64,000 bases of DNA, from the NCBI RefSeq assembly GCF_009469595.2, contig NZ_SSXV01000014.1:59016-123015 (forward strand). Direction: 5' to 3'. Numbering within the stretch: the stretch's first letter is position 1; each line of letters starts with the position of its first letter. Below are positions 41,831 to 49,889 of this stretch, one piece after another. Source of the DNA: Thauera sp. 2A1 (GTDB lineage Bacteria; Pseudomonadota; Gammaproteobacteria; Burkholderiales; Rhodocyclaceae). A model generated the notes under the pieces. It searched no databases. It had not been told where the DNA came from and saw only the letters and a program-made list of their open reading frames with translations. The translations under genes and the position numbers were made by a program.

Positions 41831-44416
41831 TCAGGCATCCGGGGCGGCGGCATGCCGCCGGCGCTGCGGCAGGGCGTGCCGACGGAAGAACAGGAGCTTG
41901 CCGACTTCCGTGCTGACGACATAGCCCAGCACGATGACCAGCAGGGTGACGAGCAGCGCGGCGCCGGGGGGTGTGAAGCTGAAGGCGGCCGCGACGCCAG
42001 GGATGTAGGGCAGGATCAGCGCTGTCAGCGTGACGGCGATCGTCGCTCCCAGCAGCAGTCGGCTGGGCGCGCTGCGCCAGGCGACATGGCGCGTGCGCAG
42101 CACCAGGACCACGGCGAGCTCGGTCAGCACCGACACGACGAACCACGAGGTCTGGAACAGCCCTTCGCCGACATCGAAGACCTTCAGCAACACGAAGAAG
42201 GTCAGCAGGTCGAAGGCACTGCTGATGAGCCCGAACACGAGCATGAAGCGCCTTACTTCGGCGACGTTCCAGCGCTGCACGCGGGTGATGTGCTCGCGGT
42301 CGACGCGGTCGGTGGAGATCGCGATCGACGGCAGATCGGACAGGAAATTGTTCAACAGGATCTGCTTTGCCGCCAGCGGCAGGAAGGGCAGCAGCGGCGT
42401 GGCGAGCGCCATGCTGACCATGTTGCCGAAGTTGGCGCTGGTGGTGATCGAGATGTACTTGAGCGTGTTGGCGAAGGTGCGGCGACCTTCCTCGACGCCG
42501 GTACGCAGCACCCCGAGGTCGCTCTTGAGCAGCACCACGTCGGCGCTGTCGCGCGCCACGTCGACCGCGCCTTCGACCGAGATGCCGACGTCGGCGGCGT
42601 GCAGCGCGGCGGCGTCGTTGATGCCGTCACCGAGATAGCCCACCGCGTGCCCGGTGCGCTGCAGCGCGTGCACGATGCGTTCCTTCTGCTGCGGGTCGAC
42701 TTCCACGAACAGGTCGGTGCGTTCGGCCAGATGCCACAGCGATTCGTCGGTGAGCTGCGCGATCTGCGGGCCGGTCAGCATCGCCTGCGGGTCAAGACCG
42801 ATGCTGTCCGCAAGGTGGGCGGTGACGTAGCGGTTGTCGCCGCTGATGATCTTCGTGCGGCAGCCGAGGCGGGCGAGGTTGCGGATGGTGCGCGCAGCGT
42901 CGGGTTTGGGGGGGTCGGAGAACAGCAGGAAGCCGGTGAGGCAAAGGTCGCATTCGTCGGCGTGGCTGTATGTGGGGCGGGCCTCGAGCACACGGGTGGC
43001 GACGGCGAGCACGCGGTAGCCATCTTCGCCGCAGCGGCGGAAATACGCATCCAGCCGCTCGCGTTGCATGTCGTCGAGGGCGCGCTCGCTGCCATCGACC
43101 GCCAGTGACGAGCACACGTCCAGCACCTGCGCGTAGGCGCCCTTGGTGATGAGCCGGTGGCGGCCGGGCGCGTCGTGCTCGGCGACGACGATGGTCAGCC
43201 GCTTGCGGTGGAAGTCGTAGGGGATCTCGTCGATCTTGATGGCGTCGCCTGTCTGCAGCCCCGCGCGCTCGCCGGCCGCGACGATGGCGGCATCGAGCGG
43301 ATTGGCGATCCCCGTTTCATTTGCGGCGTTGAGCCAGGCCAGGCGCTGCACGGTCGCCGAGTCGGCGCCGGCCGCATCGACCGCCGCCACCAGCGTGATC
43401 ACGCCTTCCGTCAGCGTGCCGGTCTTGTCGGTGCACAACACGTCCATGCTGCCAAGGTTCTCGATGGCTTCCAGCCGGCGCACGATCACGCCACGGCTGG
43501 CGAGGGTGCGCGCACCGCGCGACAGCGTGACGCTGACGATGGCCGGCAGCAGTTCGGGCGAGATGCCCACGGCGAGCGCGACCGCGTACAGCAGCGATTC
43601 GATCAGCGGCCGTCCCAGCGCCTGGTTCACCATCAGCACGAACACCACCATGACGATCATGATGCGCACCAGCAGGTAGCCGAACTGGCGCACACCGCGC
43701 GCGAATTCGGTTTCGGGCTCGCGCGCCTTCAGGCGGGCGGCAATGGCGCCGAACTCGGTGCCGCGGCCGGTCTGGATCACCAGCATGCGCGCAGTGCCGC
43801 TGCGCACCGAAGTGCCGAGGAAGACCATGTTGCTGCGCGCGGCGAGCGGGGTGTCGGCCGGCAGCACGCCGGGGCGCTTTTCCACCGGGAAGGATTCGCC
43901 GGTGAGGCTGGCTTCGGTGACGAGGAAATCGACCCCCTCCAGGATCACGCCGTCGGCCGGCACCAGGCTGCCAGCGGCAAGCTGGACAACGTCGCCGGGC
44001 ACGACGTCGGCGGCCGGGATCGTCACCTGCGCGCCATCGCGCCAGGCCTGCACGGTGAGCGCGAGCCGCCGGCGCAGCGCAGCGATGGCGACCGAGGCGC
44101 GGTACTCCTGCGCGAAGCCGAGCAGCGCGCTGCCGAGCACGATCGCGAGGATGATGCCCGCATCCACCCATTGGCGCAGCCACAGCGATACGCCGGCGCC
44201 GAACACCAGGATCAGCACCAGCGGGCTCTCGAACTGGCGCAGCAACAGGCGCAGGGCGGTCTGTTCGTCGCGGTCCTCGACCGCATTGGGGCCGTGCTGC
44301 AGCAGCCGGCGCGCGGCCTCGGCACTGGCCAGGCCATCGTGTGCGCTGCCCTGCGCGGCCATCAGATCGTCGGCGTCGCGGCTCCAGTACGGCAGATTGT
44401 CGAGTGAGTCCTGCAC
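41831..44416 (-). CDS. mgtA: Magnesium-translocating P-type ATPase (MgtA/MgtB type)
   Basis: About 861 residues. The phosphorylation motif DKTGTLTEG, TGES loop (LTGESFPVEKR) and hinge GDGINDAAALHAADVGISV (in part) are intact, with about ten membrane segments. The intramembrane motif VALAVGISPELLPAIV is the MgtA/MgtB type. It imports Mg2+ into the cytoplasm. The frame opens at 44524. The GTG at 44416 behind GAGGAG is my best start, but the N-terminus is uncertain. No mgtC or PhoQ-like gene is nearby. Confidence 0.87.
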   Translation of the reverse strand: MQDSLDNLPYWSRDADDLMAAQGSAHDGLASAEAARRLLQHGPNAVEDRDEQTALRLLLRQFESPLVLILVFGAGVSLWLRQWVDAGIILAIVLGSALLGFAQEYRASVAIAALRRRLALTVQAWRDGAQVTIPAADVVPGDVVQLAAGSLVPADGVILEGVDFLVTEASLTGESFPVEKRPGVLPADTPLAARSNMVFLGTSVRSGTARMLVIQTGRGTEFGAIAARLKAREPETEFARGVRQFGYLLVRIMIVMVVFVLMVNQALGRPLIESLLYAVALAVGISPELLPAIVSVTLSRGARTLASRGVIVRRLEAIENLGSMDVLCTDKTGTLTEGVITLVAAVDAAGADSATVQRLAWLNAANETGIANPLDAAIVAAGERAGLQTGDAIKIDEIPYDFHRKRLTIVVAEHDAPGRHRLITKGAYAQVLDVCSSLAVDGSERALDDMQRERLDAYFRRCGEDGYRVLAVATRVLEARPTYSHADECDLCLTGFLLFSDPPKPDAARTIRNLARLGCRTKIISGDNRYVTAHLADSIGLDPQAMLTGPQIAQLTDESLWHLAERTDLFVEVDPQQKERIVHALQRTGHAVGYLGDGINDAAALHAADVGISVEGAVDVARDSADVVLLKSDLGVLRTGVEEGRRTFANTLKYISITTSANFGNMVSMALATPLLPFLPLAAKQILLNNFLSDLPSIAISTDRVDREHITRVQRWNVAEVRRFMLVFGLISSAFDLLTFFVLLKVFDVGEGLFQTSWFVVSVLTELAVVLVLRTRHVAWRSAPSRLLLGATIAVTLTALILPYIPGVAAAFSFTPPGAALLVTLLVIVLGYVVSTEVGKLLFFRRHALPQRRRHAAAPDA

Positions 44417-44927
44417 TTGCCCCCCGTTCTCCTCTCGCACCGTAGCGGTCGAGCCCGTCCGCTCACTGCCGAGCCGGGCAGGCCTCACTCGTCGCTCGAG
44501 GCTGTGGTGCTGCCATCGCCGCATCGCCGCGTCGCCTCATCGCCAGCGCCAGGCTTGTCGCCATCGCGACATTGGAGTCCGATGAAGCCGTGATCCGATG
44601 GATGCGATCCCGCGGCGCAAGACCCGATCATAGTCGGCGCGGACGCGCGCGTGTTCAGCCGGAGCAGCGTCGAGGGCATCCCTGGGATGATCGAGACTAT
44701 CCGCCGACTGTCGTGGAACGGAGGGTGACCGGCGCCGCTGGCGCGCCGGCTTGGAGCTTGACCCGCGGGAGGGGGAGGGCGCCCGCCGCGATCGGCCACG
44801 ACGAACGTTCCTGAAAACGCCCCGGACGTCGAAATCCGGTGCATGGCTGTCGCGCTCAGACAAGTTGCTTTGTCCAGCCTGGCGTAATTTGCCGAACACC
44901 AAAGAACAATTCAGGAGACACACGACC
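44417..44927. other. Divergent mgtA / purU intergenic region
   Basis: 511 bases with no convincing gene. It must carry the promoters of the ATPase and of purU. A CCGGCGCC/GCGCGCCGG imperfect repeat lies near 44,729-44,751. I could not recognise a known riboswitch; an Mg2+-responsive leader for mgtA is possible but not demonstrated. The purU ribosome site AGGAGAC is at about 44,913. Confidence 0.4.
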
Positions 44928-45791
44928 ATGTCTGCGGACCAGCACTGGATTCTCAACGTTGCAGCGCCGAGTGCGCCAGGCCAAGTGGCGGCGGTATCGA
45001 CGTTTCTCGACCGGCAGTCGTGCTACATCAGCGAATTCTCTTGTTTCGACGACGAGCTGAGCGGTCGCTTCTTCGTGCGTTGCGTGTTCAGGCCGGCCTC
45101 GGACGATCGGGCGATTCCGCCCACGATCCGGGAGGAATTCGGACCGCTGGCCGCGCGCTTCGGCATGGACTGGGCGATGCACGAACTTCGCGAACGCCCG
45201 AAAGTGCTCATCATGGTGTCCAAGCTCGACCACTGTCTGCGCGACCTTCTGTATCGCTGGCGCATCGGGGAGCTGCCAATCGACATCGTCGCGGTCGTTT
45301 CCAACCATCCGGATCTTGCGCATCTGGCAAGCGCTGAGGGGATTCCGTTCCATCATCTGCCCGTCACCGAGGCCACCAAGCCGCAGCAGGAGGCGAAGCT
45401 GCTGCAACTGGTCGCTGACACCGGTGCGGAACTGGTCGTGCTGGCGCGCTACATGCAGATCCTGTCGGCCGAGCTGTGCGAAAAACTGTCCGGCCGCGCC
45501 ATCAACATCCATCATTCCTTCCTGCCGGGCTTCAAGGGAGCGAAGCCTTACCACCAGGCGCACGCGCGCGGCGTCAAGGTGATCGGTGCAACGGCGCACT
45601 ACGTGACGAACGACCTCGACGAAGGTCCGATCATCGAGCAGGTCGTCGACCGCGTCAGTCACGCGCACAGGCCGGAGCAACTGCTGTCGGTCGGGCGGGA
45701 CATGGAGTGCCAGGCGCTCGCGCGTGCCGTTCATTACCACGTCGAACGCAGGGTTTTCCTCAACGGCTCGCGCACCGTCGTACTACCATAG
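44928..45791 (+). CDS. purU: Formyltetrahydrofolate deformylase
   Basis: 287 residues. It hydrolyses 10-formyl-THF to formate and THF. An N-terminal ACT domain (residues ~8-80) precedes the formyltransferase fold (ERPKVLIMVSKLDHCL) and the active-site block INIHHSFLPGFKGAKPYHQA (N-H pair). THYVTNDLDEGPII-like sequence carries the Asp. An AGGAGAC site supports the start. Its position before the regulator and creatine genes suggests it balances one-carbon units from sarcosine demethylation; that link is inferred. Confidence 0.92.
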   Translation: MSADQHWILNVAAPSAPGQVAAVSTFLDRQSCYISEFSCFDDELSGRFFVRCVFRPASDDRAIPPTIREEFGPLAARFGMDWAMHELRERPKVLIMVSKLDHCLRDLLYRWRIGELPIDIVAVVSNHPDLAHLASAEGIPFHHLPVTEATKPQQEAKLLQLVADTGAELVVLARYMQILSAELCEKLSGRAINIHHSFLPGFKGAKPYHQAHARGVKVIGATAHYVTNDLDEGPIIEQVVDRVSHAHRPEQLLSVGRDMECQALARAVHYHVERRVFLNGSRTVVLP

Positions 45792-45924
45792 ACATAGGGT
45801 TCCGGCCTGCCCGCCAGCGTGCGGGTGACGGACCGCGGCGGGCGCCTCGTCCTCGAGGCGCCCGTGTGCTGTGTCGGATGCGCTTACCCGCACCGGCGCG
45901 GCGTTCTGTCCCTGCTGGACGACG

Positions 45925-46959
45925 ATGACAATGGCTCTTCCTGATGATTCCGGCAAACACTGGGCTGGACGGGGCGGTGACGCGCCGGTCCGCTTCGGTT
46001 TCCTGCTTGTTCCGAGCTTCACGCTGATCGGCTTCGGCGCTGCCGTCGACCCGCTGCGCCTTGCCAACGTGGCGGCCCGGCGCACGCTCTACGAGTGCAT
46101 CACGCTGACCATGGATGGTACGCCGGTGCGCTCCAGCGCCGGGGTCTGCGTGCAGCCCGACATGGCTGCGGTCGATGCGAACAATCTTGACGCCGTCATC
46201 GTGATCGGCCCCAATCCCCTGCCTTCGGCTGGGACCGAACCGATCATCCATTGGCTGCGCACCCTTGCTGCGAAGGGCGTGCCGCTCGGCGGCGTCGATA
46301 CCGGCAGCTACTTTCTCGCCTGTGCCGGCCTGCTCGATGGCCACCGCAGCACCATCCACTGGGAGGACATGGATGCGCTGCTGGATCGCTTTCCGCGGCT
46401 GGTGGTGTCGAACAAGATCTACGAGGTCGATCGCGACCGCTGCTCCTGCAGCGGTGGCATCGCGCCGGTGGAGATGATGATCCACCTGATCGGCCTGGGC
46501 AGCGGAGGCCGCAAGGTGGCGTCTGCCGTGGCGGAGTACCTGATCTACGAACGCCGCGGCCCCGACGAGCGACAGAGGACTTCGCTGCGCGATGTGTCGG
46601 GCGCTTCGCATCCCAAACTGGTCGAAGCGATCAAGCTGATGGCATGCAACATCGAGGAGCCGCTGTCGATGGAGGAACTGGCGGCCCACATGCAGTTTTC
46701 CGCGCGCCAGCTCGAACGCCTTTTTCGCGAGACCTTGCAGTGCACGCCGCGGCAGTATTATCTGCAGTTGCGCCTCGACCGCGCACGACAGTTACTGACG
46801 CGCACCAATCGGCCGATCTCCGACATCGTGATGGCCTGCGGCTTCGTGTCGTTCGCGCACTTCTCCCATCGCTATCACGCAAGCTTCGGCATCTCCCCGA
46901 GTGCGGAGCGTCGCCGGCAGATCTGCGATGGTGACGAGACCCCCAGGCCGCCCGCCTGA
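45925..46959 (+). CDS. GlxA-family AraC-type transcriptional regulator, probably of the creatinine genes
   Basis: About 344 residues. The N-terminal DJ-1/PfpI-like domain (FGFLLVPSFTLIGFGAAVDPL, in part; GGVDTGSYFLACAGLL) is of the GbdR/CdhR/ArgR kind, where it binds amine or amino-acid ligands. Two AraC helix-turn-helix units follow (EELAAHMQFSARQLERLFR and ISDIVMACGFVSFAHFSHRY, in part). Relatives in Pseudomonas respond to glycine betaine or sarcosine. Directly upstream of creatinase, it is a good candidate creatine/sarcosine sensor. The ATG at 45931 is an alternative start. Confidence 0.85.
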   Translation: MTMALPDDSGKHWAGRGGDAPVRFGFLLVPSFTLIGFGAAVDPLRLANVAARRTLYECITLTMDGTPVRSSAGVCVQPDMAAVDANNLDAVIVIGPNPLPSAGTEPIIHWLRTLAAKGVPLGGVDTGSYFLACAGLLDGHRSTIHWEDMDALLDRFPRLVVSNKIYEVDRDRCSCSGGIAPVEMMIHLIGLGSGGRKVASAVAEYLIYERRGPDERQRTSLRDVSGASHPKLVEAIKLMACNIEEPLSMEELAAHMQFSARQLERLFRETLQCTPRQYYLQLRLDRARQLLTRTNRPISDIVMACGFVSFAHFSHRYHASFGISPSAERRRQICDGDETPRPPA

Positions 46960-47003
46960 CGGTGGCGCAGCGCGTCTGCGCTGCCCGCAACCGACTCTCC
47001 CTC

Positions 47004-47024
47004 TGCGGTTGATGTTCAACCGCA
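47004..47024. promoter_or_regulatory. Palindrome TGCGGTTGA-TGT-TCAACCGCA
   Basis: A perfect 9-bp inverted repeat between the regulator gene and its terminator, at the left end of the duplicated block. The second copy (58280-58300) has one mismatch. It could be an operator or part of a tandem terminator hairpin. Confidence 0.4.
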
Positions 47025-47032
47025 CGTTCCGA

Positions 47033-47066
47033 CCTCCGGCACCCCTCGCCGGAGGTTTCTTTTTTC
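47033..47066 (+). terminator. Rho-independent terminator of the regulator gene
   Basis: CCTCCGGC/GCCGGAGG stem with a 7-base loop, followed by TTTCTTTTTTCT. It separates the regulator from creatinase. The same terminator is duplicated at 58309. Confidence 0.85.
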
Positions 47067-47251
47067 TGGATGTGTTGATCTGCCCAAGTCGTTTTCACGC
47101 AAACACCCGTCGGCAGCCGGCAATCCCGGCGAGGGCTCGACCACTAGCATGACTCCCACGTTGCCGGTGCGCAAAAAGACCGATACGGCTTATCAGCGTG
47201 TAGCCGGCGAGCGTGTTGAACATCAATCCGAAAGAGATAAAGGAGCGAGAC

Positions 47252-48496
47252 ATGACGAGTCTAGTGACGGGCGCCCAGTCGATGAGCGAGTTGAAGGACC
47301 TGCTGCGGATCGAGAACGGTCAGAAGGTGAAGCACACCTTCTCGGATCAGGAGTACATCGATCGCCAGACCAAGCTTCGTGCCTACATGGCGGCCAACGA
47401 TATCGATGCGGTGCTGTTCACGTCGATGCACAACATCAACTACTACAGCGATTTCCTTTACTGCTCCTTCGGCCGCCCCTACGGCCTCGTGGTGACGCAG
47501 GACAAGGTGGTATCGATCAGCGCCAACATCGATGGCGGTCAGCCGTGGCGCCGCACCTTCGGCGACTACAATGTGGTCTACACCGACTGGCGCCGCGACA
47601 ACTATTTCCGTGCGATCCAGCAGGAGATCCCGAACAAGGGTCGCGTCGGCGCCGAATTCGACCATATCCCGGTCGAGCGCCTGGAAAAGCTCAAGGCAGC
47701 CCTGCCCAACGCGCAGATCGTGGATATCGGCGCCGGCACCATGCGCATGCGCATGGTAAAGTCGGCCGAGGAAATCGCCCTCATCAAGCATGGTGCCCAG
47801 GTGTGCGACGTCGGTGGCGCGGCGCTGGCCGCTGCGGTGCACGAAGGCGTGCCCGAGCACGAAGTGGCGCTGGCCTCGACCCAGGCGATGATCCGCGAGA
47901 TCGCCAAGCGCTTCCCGGATTCGGAGCTGATGGACACCTGGACCTGGTTCCAGTCGGGCATCAACACCGACGGCGCGCACAACCCGGTGACCACGCGCAA
48001 GGTGCAGAAGGGCGACATCCTGTCGCTGAACTGCTTCTCGATGATCTCGGGCTACTACACCGCGCTCGAGCGCACGATGTTCTACGACCACTGCGACGAC
48101 GCCTCGCTCAAGCTGTGGGAGGTCAACGTCAAGGTGCACGAGGCCGGTCTGGCGCTGGTCAAGCCTGGCATCCGCTGCTGCGACGTCGCCGCCCAGCTCA
48201 ACGAGATCTTCGCCGAGCACGGCCTGCTGCAGTACCGCACCTTCGGCTACGGTCACTCCTTCGGGGTGCTGTCGCACTACTACGGCCGCGAAGCCGGCCT
48301 CGAGTTCCGTGAAGACATCGAGACCGTCCTCGAGCCGGGTATGGTGGTGTCGATCGAGCCGATGATCATGCTGCCCGAAGGCATGCCGGGTGCCGGCGGC
48401 TACCGCGAGCACGACATCCTTGTCGTGACCGAGAACGGCGCCGAGAACATCACCGGCTTCCCGTACGGGCCGCAGCACAACATCATCAAGCGCTGA
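47252..48496 (+). CDS. Creatinase (creatine amidinohydrolase), copy A
   Basis: 414 residues of the M24 'pita-bread' fold. It hydrolyses creatine to sarcosine and urea. It agrees along its whole length with Pseudomonas creatinase as I remember it (e.g. FTSMHNINYYSDFLYCSFGR, TWTWFQSGINTDGAHNPVTT, YGHSFGVLSHYYGREAGLE). The catalytic histidine maps to H243 and the substrate-binding glutamates to E273 and E369. An AAGGAG site precedes the ATG at 47252; an upstream GTG in the same frame is unlikely. Copy B differs at a single residue (N395D). Confidence 0.95.
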   Translation: MTSLVTGAQSMSELKDLLRIENGQKVKHTFSDQEYIDRQTKLRAYMAANDIDAVLFTSMHNINYYSDFLYCSFGRPYGLVVTQDKVVSISANIDGGQPWRRTFGDYNVVYTDWRRDNYFRAIQQEIPNKGRVGAEFDHIPVERLEKLKAALPNAQIVDIGAGTMRMRMVKSAEEIALIKHGAQVCDVGGAALAAAVHEGVPEHEVALASTQAMIREIAKRFPDSELMDTWTWFQSGINTDGAHNPVTTRKVQKGDILSLNCFSMISGYYTALERTMFYDHCDDASLKLWEVNVKVHEAGLALVKPGIRCCDVAAQLNEIFAEHGLLQYRTFGYGHSFGVLSHYYGREAGLEFREDIETVLEPGMVVSIEPMIMLPEGMPGAGGYREHDILVVTENGAENITGFPYGPQHNIIKR

Positions 48497-48803
48497 AGCG
48501 GCGTAACGCACTCATGCGAGGCCAAGAGCACAGGCGCCGCATGAGGGGGCGCCCGGCCGCCAGCGTCTGATCGAGGACAGCCTCGTCAGCGTTGGCGGCT
48601 CGGGCAAGCGGAGCGAAAGCACAATGCAAGGTCGGAGCATCGGAGGCAGGAATCACGGTGAGTAGTCGCGACCAAAGGCCCGCCGCAAAAAGGCGATGAT
48701 AAAGCGCGCTTGAATAACGATAATTCGAAGACGAATCGTTCCGATCGTCCGGCCATGCACCGCGGCCACGAGGAGCGAAACAAGTCAAGGAGACAAGCTT
48801 CAA
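48497..48803. other. Creatinase-creatininase spacer, copy A
   Basis: 307 bases without a gene. A CTCATGCG (48511-48518) / CGCATGAG (48538-48545) hairpin follows the creatinase stop. The last ~110 bases are conserved with copy B, including the creatininase ribosome site in GTCAAGGAGACAAGC. Confidence 0.6.
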
Positions 48804-49574
48804 ATGAAAAGTGTACACATTTCGGAGCTCGCGTGGCCCGAATACGATGCTCGCGTGCGTGACGGCAAAACGCCTGTCCTGATTCCGGTCGGGGCGCTTG
48901 AACAGCATGGTCCGCACATGTCAATGAACCCAGACGTGCTGCTTCCCACTGCGATTTCAGAGCGCGTCGCTGACCGCATCGGCGCGCTCGTCGCACCGCC
49001 GATTGCCTATGGCTACAAGTCGCAACAGAAGAGTGGCGGCGGAAATCACATGCCCGGCACCACGAGTCTGGATGGCCTCACCGTAACTTCGACGATCCGC
49101 GACGTCCTGAAGGAACTTGCGCGTCATGGCGTGAGACGGACGGTTCTCGTCAATGGCCATTACGAGAACTCAGCGTTCATCGTCGAGGGCGTGGACCTTG
49201 CGCAACGCGAATTGCGCTGGGACGGAATCCGCGATTTTTCGACAGTGGTCCTCTCCTATTGGGATTTCGTCACGCAGGAAGCAATCGACGCAATCTACCA
49301 GGGTGAATTTCCCGGTTGGGCGGTTGAGCACGGCGGCGTTCTGGAAACGTCGTTGATGCTCCATCTGCATCCGCACCTGGTCGATATGGAGAAGGTCTGC
49401 GATCACGCACCGGCACAGTTTCCGCCTTACGATTTCTTCCCGATCAAGCCCGAATGGACGCCGCCATCCGGTTGCCTGTCATCGGCAAAACGTGCAAGCG
49501 CGCAGCATGGCGAAACGTTGCTGAAGGTTTGCGTGGACGGAATCAGCCGCGAACTGGCGGGCGCGTTCGACTGA
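48804..49574 (+). CDS. Creatininase (creatinine amidohydrolase), copy A
   Basis: 256 residues. It interconverts creatinine and creatine. The metal ligands match the Pseudomonas enzyme: E33, H35 and D44 in ALEQHGPHMSMNPDVLLP, H119 and E121 in VNGHYEN. The substrate residues W153, W172 and H176 are in place, and the block YGYKSQQKSGGGNH is typical. Copy B differs at five positions (T86S, I214V, P221A, E237Q, G253R). An AAGGAG site lies about ten bases before the ATG. It supplies creatine to the creatinase upstream. Confidence 0.94.
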   Translation: MKSVHISELAWPEYDARVRDGKTPVLIPVGALEQHGPHMSMNPDVLLPTAISERVADRIGALVAPPIAYGYKSQQKSGGGNHMPGTTSLDGLTVTSTIRDVLKELARHGVRRTVLVNGHYENSAFIVEGVDLAQRELRWDGIRDFSTVVLSYWDFVTQEAIDAIYQGEFPGWAVEHGGVLETSLMLHLHPHLVDMEKVCDHAPAQFPPYDFFPIKPEWTPPSGCLSSAKRASAQHGETLLKVCVDGISRELAGAFD

Positions 49575-49889
49575 ATGACGACCGCGCCGCGCCGAACGGC
49601 GATAGGCGCGCTCGTGCCAGGTGACCGCTCATCCTTGACGCTGTCGAATAAGCGGCTTGCGCATGGGTGTCCCATATGGGTGACTCATGACCTACACCCG
49701 CTGCTGTTCTGATCATCATCAATCCGCAATTGGGCTGCAAGGCCTTCCCATCTCATATCAAGGACGTATCGACAAAATTTGATTGCATTAAGGAGTGCCG
49801 CGGGGCGATCTTGCCGCTTCCATTAATCGGAGCGCCGATGTCGTCCGGACCCAAATCGCGAGCTATAAGAATTATTGGAGACATATAAA
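49575..49889. other. Creatininase-permease spacer, copy A
   Basis: 315 bases without a gene. Bases from about 49,725 match the permease leader of copy B at a constant offset of 12,534. The leader includes TGCCGCGGGGCGATCT and the AT-rich TATAAGAATTATTGGAGACA just before the ATG; the former part looks unrelated to copy B. Confidence 0.6.

Larger units (their letters stand above)
46997..49574. repeat. Duplicated block, copy A: leader, creatinase, creatininase
   Basis: The block starts abruptly at CTCCCTCTGCGG and matches 58273-60829 in the same order. The leader and creatinase are almost base-identical (offset 11,276); the creatinase-creatininase spacer and creatininase are clearly homologous but more diverged. 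Confidence 0.9.

Noticed and set aside
44417..44927. Known riboswitch (glycine or magnesium type) before purU or mgtA
   Set aside because: I could not find the conserved core sequences of either; left as an unassigned intergenic region.
47149..48312. A second plus-strand frame of 387 codons overlapping creatinase, present in both copies
   Set aside because: It is the +1 shadow of creatinase. Its presence in both copies follows from the near-identity of the DNA, and it has no ribosome site.
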